NCBI RefSeq assembly: GCF_000006565.2
Contig: NC_031474.1
Coordinates: 2,081,662-2,145,661 of the forward strand
From: Toxoplasma gondii ME49
Taxonomy: Eukaryota; Apicomplexa; Conoidasida; Eucoccidiorida; Sarcocystidae
Direction: 5' to 3'
Length of the DNA: 64,000 nt
The notes below the pieces were generated by a model. The model worked only from the letters and a program-made list of their open reading frames with translations, was not told the DNA's origin and searched no databases. A program made the translations under genes and the position numbers. Below, piece after piece: positions 10,071 to 23,235 of this stretch (position 1 is the stretch's first letter; every line of letters starts with the position of its first letter).

Positions 10071-13000
10071 CTCGTTGATCGGTGTGAAGAGTTGAGGAAG
10101 AGCAAGGCGGCACAGCAGCGACGACTCTAAAGCAAGACGACCGGCGCAATCCAGGACGCCTGAAGGAGTGCCTCTCCCGTCAAGACGAGAGTGACAAGAG
10201 TCATTTACACATCTTATGCATGGAACATAGGGGATGCGGACTTCCGTTAATGCCGTCGCATAATGAAATTCCGCATTCCAGTTGTCTTCAGCACTCCCGT
10301 TGGGTGGTGAACAGACATCAGAGTGGAAGGGGGAGCCGCACGGGATCTAGAAAAGCGGAGTTGAAGCGAGACGCCACTCTAGAGCGACGAGCAAATCAGG
10401 ACTCTGGAGGGGTGCGGATCCACCTCTGTTTTTCAAATGTGGCGCAGTGTGTGTTGCAACAAAGACACACCACGGGCTGGCTGCCACGGAACATCGAACT
10501 GAAGAAAAAGGAACGGATTTGAATGAGACAGGGCAACACTGCGGGCTCCTTTACGAGAAGGCAGAGCACTGGTCTGGTCACAGAACTGCGCTGGCACGCA
10601 GCTGAGAACAGGATTCTCACGTTCTGGAGCGTCGCGAAAAACACTTTCGTCGGCATGCAAGACACTGTTGCACCCGCACGACGGCTTCTTCGGTCAAGAA
10701 AAAAGAAAGTATTCGGCGAAATTCACACGAGGCATCGCTGGAGAAGAGGTCGAGGCTTCAGAGGCAGCGAGATTTACGCAGAAGGAGCCACTCTGGCTCA
10801 GAAAAGTATCTGCAGCGCAACCCAATTAAACGACGCGAGCTCAGCGCGGAAAGAGACCAAAAGAGAACCGAAAAACTGTTTTTCGAGTGTGGAAAGTCCT
10901 TTATTGGAGGAAAAAGAGAATTTGCACTCAACGCAAATGACTGAACGACCTGAAAAAACTCGAAGCGCACGCGATACGCGAAAAAACACAGCATGCACGC
11001 GGCCTACATGCAACCCTATGGAAACGCGCAAAAACGACGTACCTTGGCGTCAGTCGGGAATTTGTCACAGTTTTCTTGTTGATCTCGAGTGGACGCCATC
11101 ATACATGAGAAAAGCATTAGTTGGGTTCCAGATGGTTAACAGGGAAATACAATCCTGCGTGTGCAGTCCAGAAACGGGAGTTTCGCTTTTAGACCCGCAG
11201 CTGCCCCGTGCACACAGTTTTAACAGAATATGCAAGCTTCTCTGCACAGTTTTGCGATCGGGACGACGCGTCCGACTACACACTCAGATCTCGGATCTGA
11301 TGGCTATCTTCTGCAGTTTCACGTCTTCTTTGTTTGCTAGGTAGCACACTGGCGACCGACGTTCCCAATTTCTGTTTCTCCACATAATTTCCCTGGGTTC
11401 GTTTGCTTGTCAGTGAAGCTGGAACGCAGAAGAGAAACGCGCTACCACAAGCTGGCATTTACAGTTAGACTGCGGACGGTCCCTGTTTAATTTATCTGGG
11501 GAAAACGCTCGCTCCACGACTTGATTACCACCGTCGAACGGTGCGTAGAGGGCCGGCAGTAACCGTCAGTTGCACACGCCACTCCATATAGGTATTTTCA
11601 CCAGTCCAGAAGTCACAGAGAAAGCAGATAGGGGCGCTTCCTACTGATACGCTGGTGAGTGCTTTGGCAAGCAGGAAAGAGAAGGAATTTTGGGGACTGG
11701 TTGCCCTAGACCTGTCCCTCAAAAACGTAAGGGAAACTTCAGCGGATACCTCTGCACTGACTCCCCCACGTTCGTGGACGTGGAGCCAGAGGAATGGAGA
11801 AAAAGGGAGTTCAAGTAAGCGTAGGAATCCCGTTTCATGATGTGGACCAAGGAGTGTAGCTGCAGTTATCTGATCGGTTCGGCGTGCCGGGTACAGAGGA
11901 TCTAGGGCAGTGAGCAGGCGTCTGCTTGTTACTTTGCGTGATAAGTAACTAGGTCAGACTTAAGCGTGAAAACTGAGGGAAATGGATTGCAGTTTAGTGG
12001 CTAATTGTCAAACACGTCAATCTCAGGTTTTCCATGGAATCGATGTGGAAGAGCAGGCTTCAGAGGACTACCGGGGGTACTTATGACTCGCCTGTTTCTG
12101 TTTAGTTACAGAAAGACATGAAACTGGTATACGGAAAGATACAGCATAACATCGGTCGGTACCCACAACCGAGCTCTTCAGGCGGCGGCGTACAAGATGG
12201 GCACACATGAGGGGGAAACAGCATCAGTCTAATCAGGCAGCTTTGTAGACATCCGTTTCGGTACGCAAAGAGAAGGGGGCGGCACGTAGACTCAGACGCA
12301 GAAACCGTATTTGTGGTCGAATGTGAGATAGACAACTATGTCTTCGAAGAGTGTGCATTAGCTGGTGAATGCCAATTGAGCGCGGGAACACTGGGTTTCG
12401 TGAACAGTCTTTATCGGCAGATCCAAGTGTCGTTTCCGCGGCTTTTTTTGCTGGCGTTTAGTATGCCCGCCTGCACAACGGGCCTCGCCAATGTCAAGAT
12501 CGATTGTCTCCTCGCTGTGTGCCGTAGCCCTTCGAATGAAGTCGTATCATGCGCAAAGAAAAAACTGGCACCGACGCAGCACTAGCAGAAACAAGAGATG
12601 TTACGACGAGCGAATACATCTGTGCAGCATTCTTTCTTTGGTGCTTAGACCAAAACTGAGCTGGTTTCGACGGAAGGCTCTCCGGAGAAAGGGCTTTTAG
12701 GAAACTCCCCCAATTCTTCTACTTCGCGGAAAACGAAAAAACATCCGCGAACTTCAGTCTAAGACGACTGCCCACTACGCCATCGTTACATGAAACGGGA
12801 GAAAAAAGGAGACGCCTCAAATCAGGCGGACAGCGCCTGCCTGTCCAGCGCTTCCTGTTCTCCATTGCAAAGTGGGCATCTTTTTGCTCCAGGAAGACTT
12901 TCAGAGTAGAGATGCAGTCGACTCGGACTGACTAGGCTCTCTGCAGATCATTTACGGGGGGTTCCAACTGAGCAGCGGTTTAACGGCATAAACGGGAGAG

Positions 13001-14087
13001 TTTAGTGATACGCTATGGTGAAATGAACAAGGTCCACGCGACGAGACCAGACGAAATACCGCAAAATAGGAAAGGAAATATCTCCTCGACTATATCCGTT
13101 GCTAGGCTTTCTTGCACATAGACAATCGAGAAGCCACAACAGCTAGTTGGAACACGATGGGGGCTGAGGCGGCCGGGAGGCCGAGAGGCATGCGAAGACA
13201 TCGGAATTCCGTGTCCTTTTTTCGACTTTTTGACTCAAGAAATCTGGTCAGAAGGATGCGGGAATTTCCAGAAGGAAGTCAGACGAAAAAACGAAGTCAT
13301 TGAAGAATTCCTTCCCGCGAAAAAAGCGAAAATTGGGCTTAAGACAGGTGTTAGAGAGCTTCAACTTTTCCACGAGCCGTACATACACCGCGCATGAGCG
13401 CGCATGCAGAGTCGCGCAGACGACAGCCGGCATTTTTGGCAGCAGATTTTTTTCTCTTCTTCTGTGACAACGACTGTTCTGCTTTCCACATCGCATTCAC
13501 CCCTTCTCTGCAGTTCTCATCCTGCCTTTGTGTCTCGTCCGTCTATAAAGCGAGGAGAAGGACGACTAAGACCAGCGTGGTCGCATGCCGAAGAGCGGGA
13601 CAAGAACCAGCTGGAGAAACCTAACTTTGGCAGCGTGGGCAGCGACGCTTGTGAAGGCAGATCTTCGCCTCTCACCTGTTGAATAGAGAAGACTTTTCAA
13701 CTGCTTCCGTTCGAAAGCTACGGAGGAGATGCGCTTGTGTCTGTCCACCCCCTTGTTCCCGCATTCTTTCCTGTCCTGTGTTTTCCTGAATCAGGCCTTT
13801 CCAAACCGAAACGCAGATGGCTGTAGAAGAAACGGTCGTTTAGACGAGTCGTTTTTTGTGGAAGCCAAGAATCGATATTTTCCTCGAAGACGAGAGACCC
13901 GCTGTAGCATGCCTGCATCGCATGGCCTCCGTGGCCCCAGCTTTTTACAGATGTTGTTTCCATGTAGTATTGCCCTCCCTTCGCCTTTTTCTCCTCTTAC
14001 CTTTTTTCATCTACCCTTCCCCTCTCAAATTGGTTCTCCATTTCCATCCATTCGTTGTGTCTGAGCCCATTTCCCATCTCATCCAGT
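10071..14087. other. 4 kb divergent spacer between the snurportin-like and HMG-Bdp1 genes
   Basis: This must hold both promoters and 5' UTRs, possibly with non-coding 5' exons. An uninterrupted frame of 273 codons with ATG (10523-11344, +) is present. Its composition is mixed and it shows no recognisable domain, so it is not called as a gene. The part from about 11345 to 13000 has no long frame. GCATGCA words occur at 10991-10997 and 13402-13408. Confidence 0.55.
13402..13408. promoter_or_regulatory. GCATGCA word upstream of the HMG-Bdp1 gene
   Basis: This palindromic-core word lies about 680 bases before the HMG-Bdp1 start. GCATGCA-type elements are known promoter motifs in Apicomplexa and are bound by some AP2 factors. 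A second copy lies at 10991-10997. The word is common across this window, so its function here is only a guess. Confidence 0.25.
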
Positions 14088-17000
14088 ATGCCGCCTGGAG
14101 TATCGCCGTCGCCTAACCCCTCCCTGTTGGCCGGTGTGGAGGGACCTTGTCCGTCTTCTCCCGACTCTCGTCGCACAGATGCTTCCCCGGTTACTTTCTC
14201 TTTCACTTATCCGTCTCCGTCCGCCTTGTTTGACCCAGAAAAAGAGAACGAATCGTCGTATGCGCCGTGCTCTTCCCTGTTTTCCGCTGCGTCGCATACG
14301 CACGTGCCGGTGAAGCCTGGCGTCCAATTCGATTTCGACTCTTCTTCGCAACCATCACACTTGTCGTCCTTCGCTGCCCCCTCTCTGTCGTTCTTTCGTT
14401 CATGCTGGCGTGACGTTCCGGGGAGAAAACCCGCTGAAGAAGCCCAGACCGTTCCTGTCTCCTCGCTGCCCGAGACGGATCTATTCGCGCCACTCGCCTT
14501 GGTGGCCTCTCGCGCCTCTGGCTGCAGTTCGCAGATCTCTGCAAATGCGAAAGTCGCGTGTAAAAACAGCAAAGGCCGACTTCGAGGGGGCGCCGACCGC
14601 GAGGAAGCGACGGATACTGCGGTTTCGCCTGTCTCCGGTATCCTGACAGCCGGTCCAAAAGAGGGATCGCTACCTGCGGGGACGCGTCCCCGCGACGGGA
14701 TCGCCGCGGGAGAGACAGTTTCCCTCGATCAGGAGAGACCCTGTTCCTCGTCGCGCCCGCCGTTATCTGCTCTCTCGCTTTTGTTTTCCGGCCAATCGTC
14801 GCGCCGACCTCGCGAGAGCGGAGAAAGCCTAGAGTCGGTTGCACCCGTCTGCGAAGCCGCCTTCACTTTCTCATCTCCGCTCTCCGTTCTGCCGCCTGCG
14901 GCGACAGTCGCTGGCGCCTGCACACTCACACAGGGCGGATCGGCATGGGGCTGTAGACCGAGCGGAGAGGATTTTCCTCTCCGCTTCATCCCTCTGCTGC
15001 ATGCAGAGCCAGTGCGCGGCGGCGTCGAGCAGGCAGTACCCCTCGACCCCGGCCCGCTCTCGTGGTCTTCTTGTCCGTTTGTCGTTGACCCTCTGGCCTT
15101 TTCGCTGTCCTCCACTCTCGGAGATGGAGTCATCTGTTCGTCTCTCTCTGCAGACCCTGCAGAAGCTCTCCAGACCTCTGCCGCCGCCCTCGCTACCGCT
15201 CTGAAGTTCGCTGCGGCCGCTGCACTTTGTTCTCCGAAGAAGCGAGCGAGTGGGGCGGCGTCGAAAGGCTCTGTTTCGCCTCTGCATCCGGACGGAGGCG
15301 AGAGAGAGCGCGAGAAGGAGTTGGCCTTCTTTCAGGCGTTCCTTCGAGAGACTCAACTCAGGAGAAGGAGAGCGAGACAGGCCAGACGTGAGGAAGAGAC
15401 CTCCGCCCTCATGCCTCTCGGGGCCGCGACAGCCGCTTCTAGAAAGCAACACGACGACCTCTATCAAGCGTTCCACGCTGCCCACAGGGTCGCGGAGAGC
15501 TGGGCGGAGCGCCTGTCGAAGGACGTCGACTTCTTCGGGAGTCGCAGTGCACGCCAGGTGTCCTGCGGAGAGTCCGAGGCACATGCATCTTTTGCAGCCT
15601 ACAAGAAAGAGACAACGAGTCCGGCGGAAAAACGCGAAGGAGAGACTCTCGACTGCGACCACGGATCTCTCCAGGCGTCGCGAGAGAGTGGACAGACAGC
15701 CCAGGACGGTCTGCAGGTGCTGGTGGAACAGTGGGGGACAGAGATAGTAGGAAGAGTTTCAGACAAGATACCAGTGGGAAATATCGAACAAAAGGAGACG
15801 AGGAAACCGAGCAAAGGGCTAGACCTCGAGTGCGCATTTCCAGCAGTGAAGCTGTCCTGCAGGCCGAGCTCGGCAGCGCGAGCAGTCCTGTACAAGGCCC
15901 TTCGAGGCGTGGCGAATGAGCTAACCCAAGCGGAAGAACTCGCTACGCATTTGCGAGAAAAAACTGGTGAGGACAGAGAACAGAAACATGCAAGAAGTCA
16001 CAATGAGACGCAACAACGTAATATCCTGGAAACGCTTCTGTATCTTTCGTTCCCTCTCGAAACACACATGTATATATATATATATATATGTATGTGTATA
16101 CATTTCTTTTGGTTATTGAGAGAGACATATAGACAGCACGAATTTCCGACAGTGTTTTTCTGTTTCTCTGCTACGTGTCCAAGCTTCCTTTTCGTTTGCT
16201 TTTTGCTGACCTGGTGTCGCTCCTTCACTGTTGGTTGCAGGAGCCTCTCCTGCGTTTTCCTTGCTCTTCGCGATTTCTCATCTGCCTCGTGCTTCTCGTC
16301 CGTCGTGGTCTGCTCAGAACCTTCAAGCTCTGCGACTTCTTCCGTGCCGTCGCCCGGCGCGGTACCTGAAGAGGGAGACCTTGCGGAGACAAAGTCATCG
16401 GGATCGAGTGCAGCTTCGTATGCGCCGCCCGCGGCTTCAGATGGCTCAGGGCCTTTGTCGTCACAGGCTCCGGCCTTTCAGGCTGGGGACGAGGAGAGCA
16501 CAGAGAGAGAGAGTGACCCTCTCGCGGCGGGCGTGGAAAGAGGCTCTGCGTCGTCCTTCAACTTCTTGGAAGAGGCAGAAGAAGCCGAAGAAGCACAAGT
16601 GCAAAAGCTTGTGAAACGTGCAATGCTCCTTCGCTCTCTGCGCGACCTGCTCCGGGAACACTTGTCTGTCTCGCTGCCGTCGGGCGCGCCTCTCAGTCTC
16701 TCTCCGACGAAGAGAGACCCGCCTTCTGGGCCCTCGTCTCCGGCTGCTGCTGGGCCTTCTGCGCCCGCGTCTGAGGACGCGACCTCAGACTTTTTCAGTG
16801 AAGAGAAGCAGCGCCACGAACGCATTCTGTCTCTGCTTCTCCGACAAGTCGAGCGGCATGAGGACCGGCAGGTGCACGAGCTGCTTCTCTCGACCTCGAC
16901 GCCGAAGCCTGTGAAGCAGCGTCTCGTCCAAGTTCTCCTCGCAGAGGTTTTAGCGGAGGTGTCGGTTACATTTCACCACGAACGCCTTCGGAAGCTGTCC

Positions 17001-20000
17001 CCTTCTGTGGGGTCGAGAAAGCCGAGCCACGGAACGCTGTCGATGCCTGTGGCCAGCGAGAGGGGCCGCGCATGTCTCACCTCCGCGGGGGCCGCGCCGG
17101 CTTCCGGGAAACCGGGCACTCAGCCGGGTGTGTCTGGGGGTCCTCTAGCCCCCGCTTCTTCCCCCGCTGGGGAGGGTGTGTTGCCGGCTGAACTCGCGGG
17201 GCCCTCGCCTCTGAGCATCCTGCAGTGCCTCGTTCGCGCCCAACGCGCGGAAGCCGCGACCGCGGAGGTCCAGGCGGAGGTGGTCGCGGCCGGGCGCGCG
17301 GCGCTGCTGCGTCTCGCCCACCTGGCGCCCAGACTGGCGGCGTGTATCCCATTGCTCGCGCCGTACCTCAACCACTTGCCGCGGCTCCTTCACGTGCAAC
17401 TTCAGTTGCTCGCTCAGCAGGCCCAGCGCGGGGAACTGACGACGAAAGGCATCGAGGAGAAGCTGCTGAAGCACTTCAGAGATCAGGAAGCCTTTGCATG
17501 CACGCCCTTCTTCGCCGCGCTCTCACAGCAGCTCGCTGAGTGCCTCGCGGGCTCGCGCCCCATCCTCCCCGCTCCAAGCCTCGCCACTGTAGCTCTCGCG
17601 CCCGGCGCCGCGACCCCCCAGACCCTCGCCTCGGGTCTCCTCGCGCCCGGCGCCGCGGCTGGGCCCTTCTTTCTCGCCCAAGGGGCCGGCGGCGAGCGCG
17701 GGCTGGCCTCGGTGGGAGCCCTGGCGCCGCGTTTGGCTGCCCTGGGGACGGCGCGCGAAGACGGGAAGGCTGCCAACACTCCGGGAGGACTCGCGGGGAA
17801 GCCACCAGCTTCGGCCGCGGCGAAGAAACCCTCGCGAAAAGGCATGGGGATGAGCGGCTGGGCGCTCTTTGCGAAAGAGAAACGCGCCGAGCTTCAGCAA
17901 GAGGGCACGCTGGAGGGCGAGACGCTGCCCGAGCAGACGTCCTTCGTCGCGCGCTTCTGGCACCAACTGAGCAAGGAGAAAAAGGCCGAGTGGGGACGCC
18001 GGGCCGAGGAGCTGAATCGACAGGCCGGCCTCCGGATGAAGAAGGAAGAAGAGATTCGCAAGATGAAGGAGCAGGCGGAAGCCGAGGAGAAGAAGCGGGC
18101 GGCCGCGGCAACCGTCACAGGCTTGTCGGAAGCAGGCCTGGGTGGGGTTCCCCTCCAGGGACCCTCAGGAAGTCTCCCGCAGTTAAAACCGGTTTTGGGG
18201 GCTCCCATGCTGCATCCGTCTCTTGCGCCGTTCACAACTGCGAAGAACACCCTCCCTGGAGGCGCCTATCCGCATCCAGGGCCCGACGACCGCGCCCACC
18301 AGTCTCTGCTTCCTGCCGGGACGCCGGCGGGCCCCGCGACCAGGGTCGTGCACGCAGACGGATCTGTCTCCTTTGTGGGGCACACCGTGTCGGGGGCCAG
18401 CCCATCGCCCGCGGGGGGTCTCCCAGGGGACGGGGTGTCTCCGAGGGCGGCACAGGCGGGCGAGGAGGCGTCGCAGGCTTCGTCGGGCTTCGCACGGACC
18501 CCACAGCCGCAGGGCCTTGCCACGCCGTTTGCAGTCCCCGGGCCTCTGGCGAGGCCCCCCCAGCCACCAGACGGCATGCAGAGCGGCGTCGGAGCGGACT
18601 TTCCGGCGGCCAAGAAGAAGAGCCGCTCTGGGGGCAGCGGGAAGAAGGGTGAAGGCCAGGGCAAGGGCGGCCGCGGGTATACCGCGTTCACGTTTTTTGC
18701 GAAAGAGATGCGACAGAAGTGCAAGGAAGAAGGCATCGAGTGCGGGACATCCCTTAGCGAGCAGAATACGTTCATCGGAGACAAGTGGCGGCAGGTGTCT
18801 CCTGAGGAGAAGAAGATTTTCCAGCAGCGCGCGAAGGAGGCCAACGAGGCATGGCGCCGCGAGCATGAGGAGAAGCTCCTCCTGGCGCAGCAGAAGGAGC
18901 AGGAACAGGCCCAGAAGCAAGACACGCCCGCGGACCCTTCCCTGGCGTTTGCCGTCCCCCAGGCAGGCGCCACCCCGAGTGCTGGGCCCCCACAGATGTC
19001 AGCGCAAGCGGCAGGACAACTGCGCTCTTCCTCGCTCCCGGGGTCCGTCGCCTGTTCGCTTCCCGTCTACGGTTCGCCTCCCCAGACAGGCGCGTACCAG
19101 CTCGCAACGGGGCCTGGACACCCCACACCCTCTCAGGGCGCTCAGGGCGGGTATCCGCCCCAAGGGCCTGCCCTGCAGGAGCGGCGAGGAGAGAGAGAGG
19201 GCGACGCGTTCGGCGCCACAGCTTCGCACCTTGGGCTCCCACACACTGTGTCCGGGCCCCAAGGCCGCGCGCCTCCTGAGTCCCGAGGCGAGTTGGGCGC
19301 GCCCGCTCCTCTTCCCGCGTTGCATCGAGGGTCAACCCCCTTCTCTGGGTCGCCTTCGTCCGCTTCTCTCTCCGCGCATGCAGTTGCCCGTGAAGAAGAC
19401 GGTTCGCGAGAGAGGGTGAGCGCTCTCGATTCGGCGTCTCCGCCGCTGAAGAAGCAACGAGGTGACAGTGAGGACGCGCCCTTCTTTTCCGCTCGCCCGG
19501 GGCCGGGAGACCCGGCCTCTGCAGGTGCGGGCAGGGGTTCTGAGGCGGGTGAGGTGCATGCAGGCGAGCGAGAGCGGCGGGGGTTCTACGCCGCGGCGCC
19601 CCTTCCTTCGAATGCCCACTTTGGCGAGACCGGGTGTCCCTCCGTGGGGGATCAGGATGGAGCCCAGAGAGCCGAGGGGCGCGGGGCAGTGGGTGCCGTG
19701 GCGACCCCAGAGCCGCAGTGGAGACGCGAGGACGACGCTTTTGCTGTCCAAAGCCAACTGCCTGCTGCGCAGTTCACACCTCCGCCCGCGTCACTTCCTG
19801 CCTTACCGCCGAGAACCTCACCCTTTCCTTGCGATCACACTGTGGGGCTCAGGAAGCCCAGTCTCTCCGCGCCTCCGTCCGCGCCGGGCTTGGGGGGTCT
19901 GGCGGCGTACCCGCCGGAGGAGGTCTTGTACCAGCTCAAGTTTGACTCGCCGCTCGACGTCGAGGAGGGCCGGCGAGACGAAGACCGAGAAGAGAGAGGA

Positions 20001-23000
20001 CGAAAGATGTACGGAGGTGGGGATCGGGATGCGTCTGACAGAACGGATTTCTTTGTCTCCGAGCAAGTCCACAGTGCGCCGTTGCCTTCGCGAAGGAGCC
20101 TGCGAGCAGCTGCTCGCGGGGCGCTGGAGAAAGGCTCCTCAGAAGGGACAGGAGAGACAGGGAAGGAGACTAAGGGTGAAGAGGGAGTGGACGCGAGTGA
20201 GAACGAAGAGTCGGAAGGAGACGGCGCCGCGAACTCGAAGGAGGAGGAAGAGAGAGACGCCGAGACCGGAGACGAGGAGCGTGGGGCGCGACAGGGCCTC
20301 AGGAGAGACGAGGGGCGAAGAGGCAGACGCGGGGATCACTTGACTGGCGGGAGCGCTCGCGAGGAACAGCAACAAGTCGAGTCACCTTCCAGCGGCCGGT
20401 TCGGGACCCGAGTCCGACGGGGCGTGAGTGATCGCGACGGGCTTCGATTTGAAGAGACAGAACGTGACCAAGACGAAGGAGACGCTGAAACCGAAGAAAA
20501 GGATGAAGAGTGGGAAGAGGAAGAAGGTGAGCGTCGAATTCGTGAGAGCAGAAGTAGCCGCATGATGGCGTCTGTGTTCTCGCCACGCATGCGTTTGTTG
20601 TCCTCCCTTAGGCGTCCCTGCCGTCCTCATGTTGGGGTTGCGGGGCTCGCAACTTCCGTTGTCAACTGCAGCTTCAGTTATTCATCACAGAAAACGTCAT
20701 CTCGCGTGGTTTCTCTGCCTGAAGGAAACGTATTTGGCTCACTTGCTCACCTGCCGTTGAGACTGTCCGGACAGCCTGTGTCGCGGGGCTGTCCGGCTTC
20801 GAGAGCGGAATGTCAGACCCAATGCTTTTTGAGCTAGAAACTGCAGGGCTGAACTGCATAAATGCGTTCGCATCTTCTGCCAAATGCTTTTGCAGGTGCA
20901 GACGATTCCAGCGACGAGGACTTCGAACCTGCCTCCAGACGTCACTCCGCCTCTGCGAAGAAGAGGCTGAGAAAAGTGCCTCTCCCCGCGGCTGTTGAGG
21001 AGACAGGCGAAACTCCCGACCCCGTACGCGCCTCCGGAAGGGCACAGCGGCGGTCGGGCGGAGCGGCGAGGGAGTCCAAGGGGGCCGCGGACGAGGAGAC
21101 TGAAGTGCCTGCGAGAAGGAATCAGGGCAGCCGGAGAAAAAGGACTGGCTCGACGGAGAGGTCCAAAGCGCGAGCGCGAAGACGAAGAGAAGAAGGAAAG
21201 GAATTGCTGCAACTCTCGCTTCCTGCCTCCATCGTCGAAAAAGAAGGTAAAACTCTCAACTGAACTCGCATCCCTCCTACCACCACATGTACGTCTCGAC
21301 ATATGTTAAGGCTTCGCGAGCATGCACGCATAGGCATATGCATATACACATGTACACATATTTCTACAGATGCCTATAAGCATGCGCGTATAAGGGTTTG
21401 CATGCAAACATATGTCTCGAATGTGGCAGGCGCGTGGGCGTCTGAAGGACAACAAAAGGCACTTCTGTTTATACAAGTTCTTTCGCTCTGCGTCTGTTTC
21501 TGCTAGCCTTGCTGCGCTAGTTAGCAGAGTTCTAAGATGTCTCCTTGGCGAGACACAGACAGAGCAAGACCGCCGAAGCGAGAAGAAGATGAAGGCCGCG
21601 TCCATTCTCTTCAAGGGGAATTGATTTCTATGTGTTTTGTTCTCCTTGTCGGCGTTTGCGCCCTGGGAGAGCCGTCTGTGTAGTTGCTGTCTCACTGCGC
21701 TTCGTGTGCTTCTTCTCTCTCAGCTTGTCCTCTGCTCTTTCTTGTTGTTGTTCCATGGACACGCGCCCTGTGTGTCTGCTTGTGCCCCCTTTCATCTTCG
21801 CCCCCAGTTTTCTGTAAGTGCAACCGCTTTCGTACTTAGACTTATCGGCAAGCCAGTGGTCTCGCTGCGCATGCGTTACTGCAGGGCCGTTGACACTCTG
21901 GGACTTGATTCAACGAAATAAGCGAAAACCAGTCAGCTCCGCCAAAGGCGAACAAGAAGCCGAGGCCAAGGCAAAAGCCGGTGCGAGTGGCGAGAACGGT
22001 GGGAGAGACTCGCAGAGACACGGAGAATTGGACGAGGTAGGAAGGACAATGCTGTGAGCTTTCTTCTCCCTTTCTTTTACATCTGTCGTTCCCGCCTTTT
22101 CCAGTTCCGGTCGACTGTCGGTCATAGCGTGCACTCTCTCTTCCTCTTTCCCCCTCTTTCGTCTTTTTCTTCTTCCTCCTCTTCGCTCCCCATCTCCCGT
22201 TGTCTCTCTCTCTCACGCTCTGTTTCCACAAGTGTCACTCTCCGTATCTCTCTCATTTGGGTCGCTATTTCTTGAGAGCGCGTGTGTGGGAGCACTGAGT
22301 AGCCAGAGGGTTTCGATAGAGAAGCTGTGAGTTTTTCTTTCTGCCATGATGTCTTCTTGTCTCAGTCTTTCGACTCAGTGCTGGGGTCGCTCTTCTCGGC
22401 GCCGGCTTCCTTCGGCCAAGGCACTTTGGGAGGGGGCGACCAGGCCCTGCAGGCCCTGTTGTCTCCGTCCCCAACGCGAAAGGGGAGAGATGAGGAAGAA
22501 GAAGGCAGCGCTGAAAAGGATCTTAGTGCGCTTTTCGACACCCCCCGACAAGGATCTGCGCCGGCTCTCAGGCTTGACGCTGACGGCCAGCTCGTCATGG
22601 ACGAACGCGGCGAAGAAATGGAGCCTCCCGTGTGCACGTGAGGAACGTGGAGGGGAATCGCAAAAAACTGTTTTCTTCTTACTTGTCAAAGGGGACAGGA
22701 AGTGACGAACACAGGGCCCGAGAGACAGCATGTACAAACGCGAAGACGCAGTCAAAGCCCTGCGTCTGCTCACCGCTTCTACACGTTCTTACCAATTTAC
22801 TTAAACCCATGGATAGACAAGGATAGGGAGAGGCACAGAGAGAGAGACAGGGATAGGGATGAAAGAGCAGAAAGAGGAAGGACCAGAGGCAGTGAGAAAA
22901 CGGAAGAAAAAAGAGCGATCGAGGAAGAGAGGGGAACGAGAATGAGAGACGCAGAAAGGGAGAGAAGGAGAAAGAGACAAAAGAAGAAAGAAAAAGAGAG

Positions 23001-23188
23001 AGGGAGCAGGACAACGAGGGACTGACGGAGCGCGACGTAGTCGGGGGTGGGTATCCCATAGAAGGGATTAGGGTGCGTGGGTGTTTTTGTCATTCTTTTT
23101 CGAGCAAGCACCCTTTCGAGGCCAGATTCTCTTCGCTTGGAGTTTATGCATTCTCTTCTGCGTGTTTGCTCCTTCACATATATGGATC

Positions 23189-23235
<47 letters not shown>

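Noticed and set aside
14055..14087. Upstream extension of the HMG-Bdp1 frame
   Set aside because: It begins with TTG, not ATG. The first ATG in frame is at 14088.
17476..19419. Large overlapping frames of 200-400 codons on both strands inside the HMG exon
   Set aside because: They are shadows of the GC-rich coding frame (Arg/Pro/Ala-rich translations, no domains). The HMG boxes fix the true frame.
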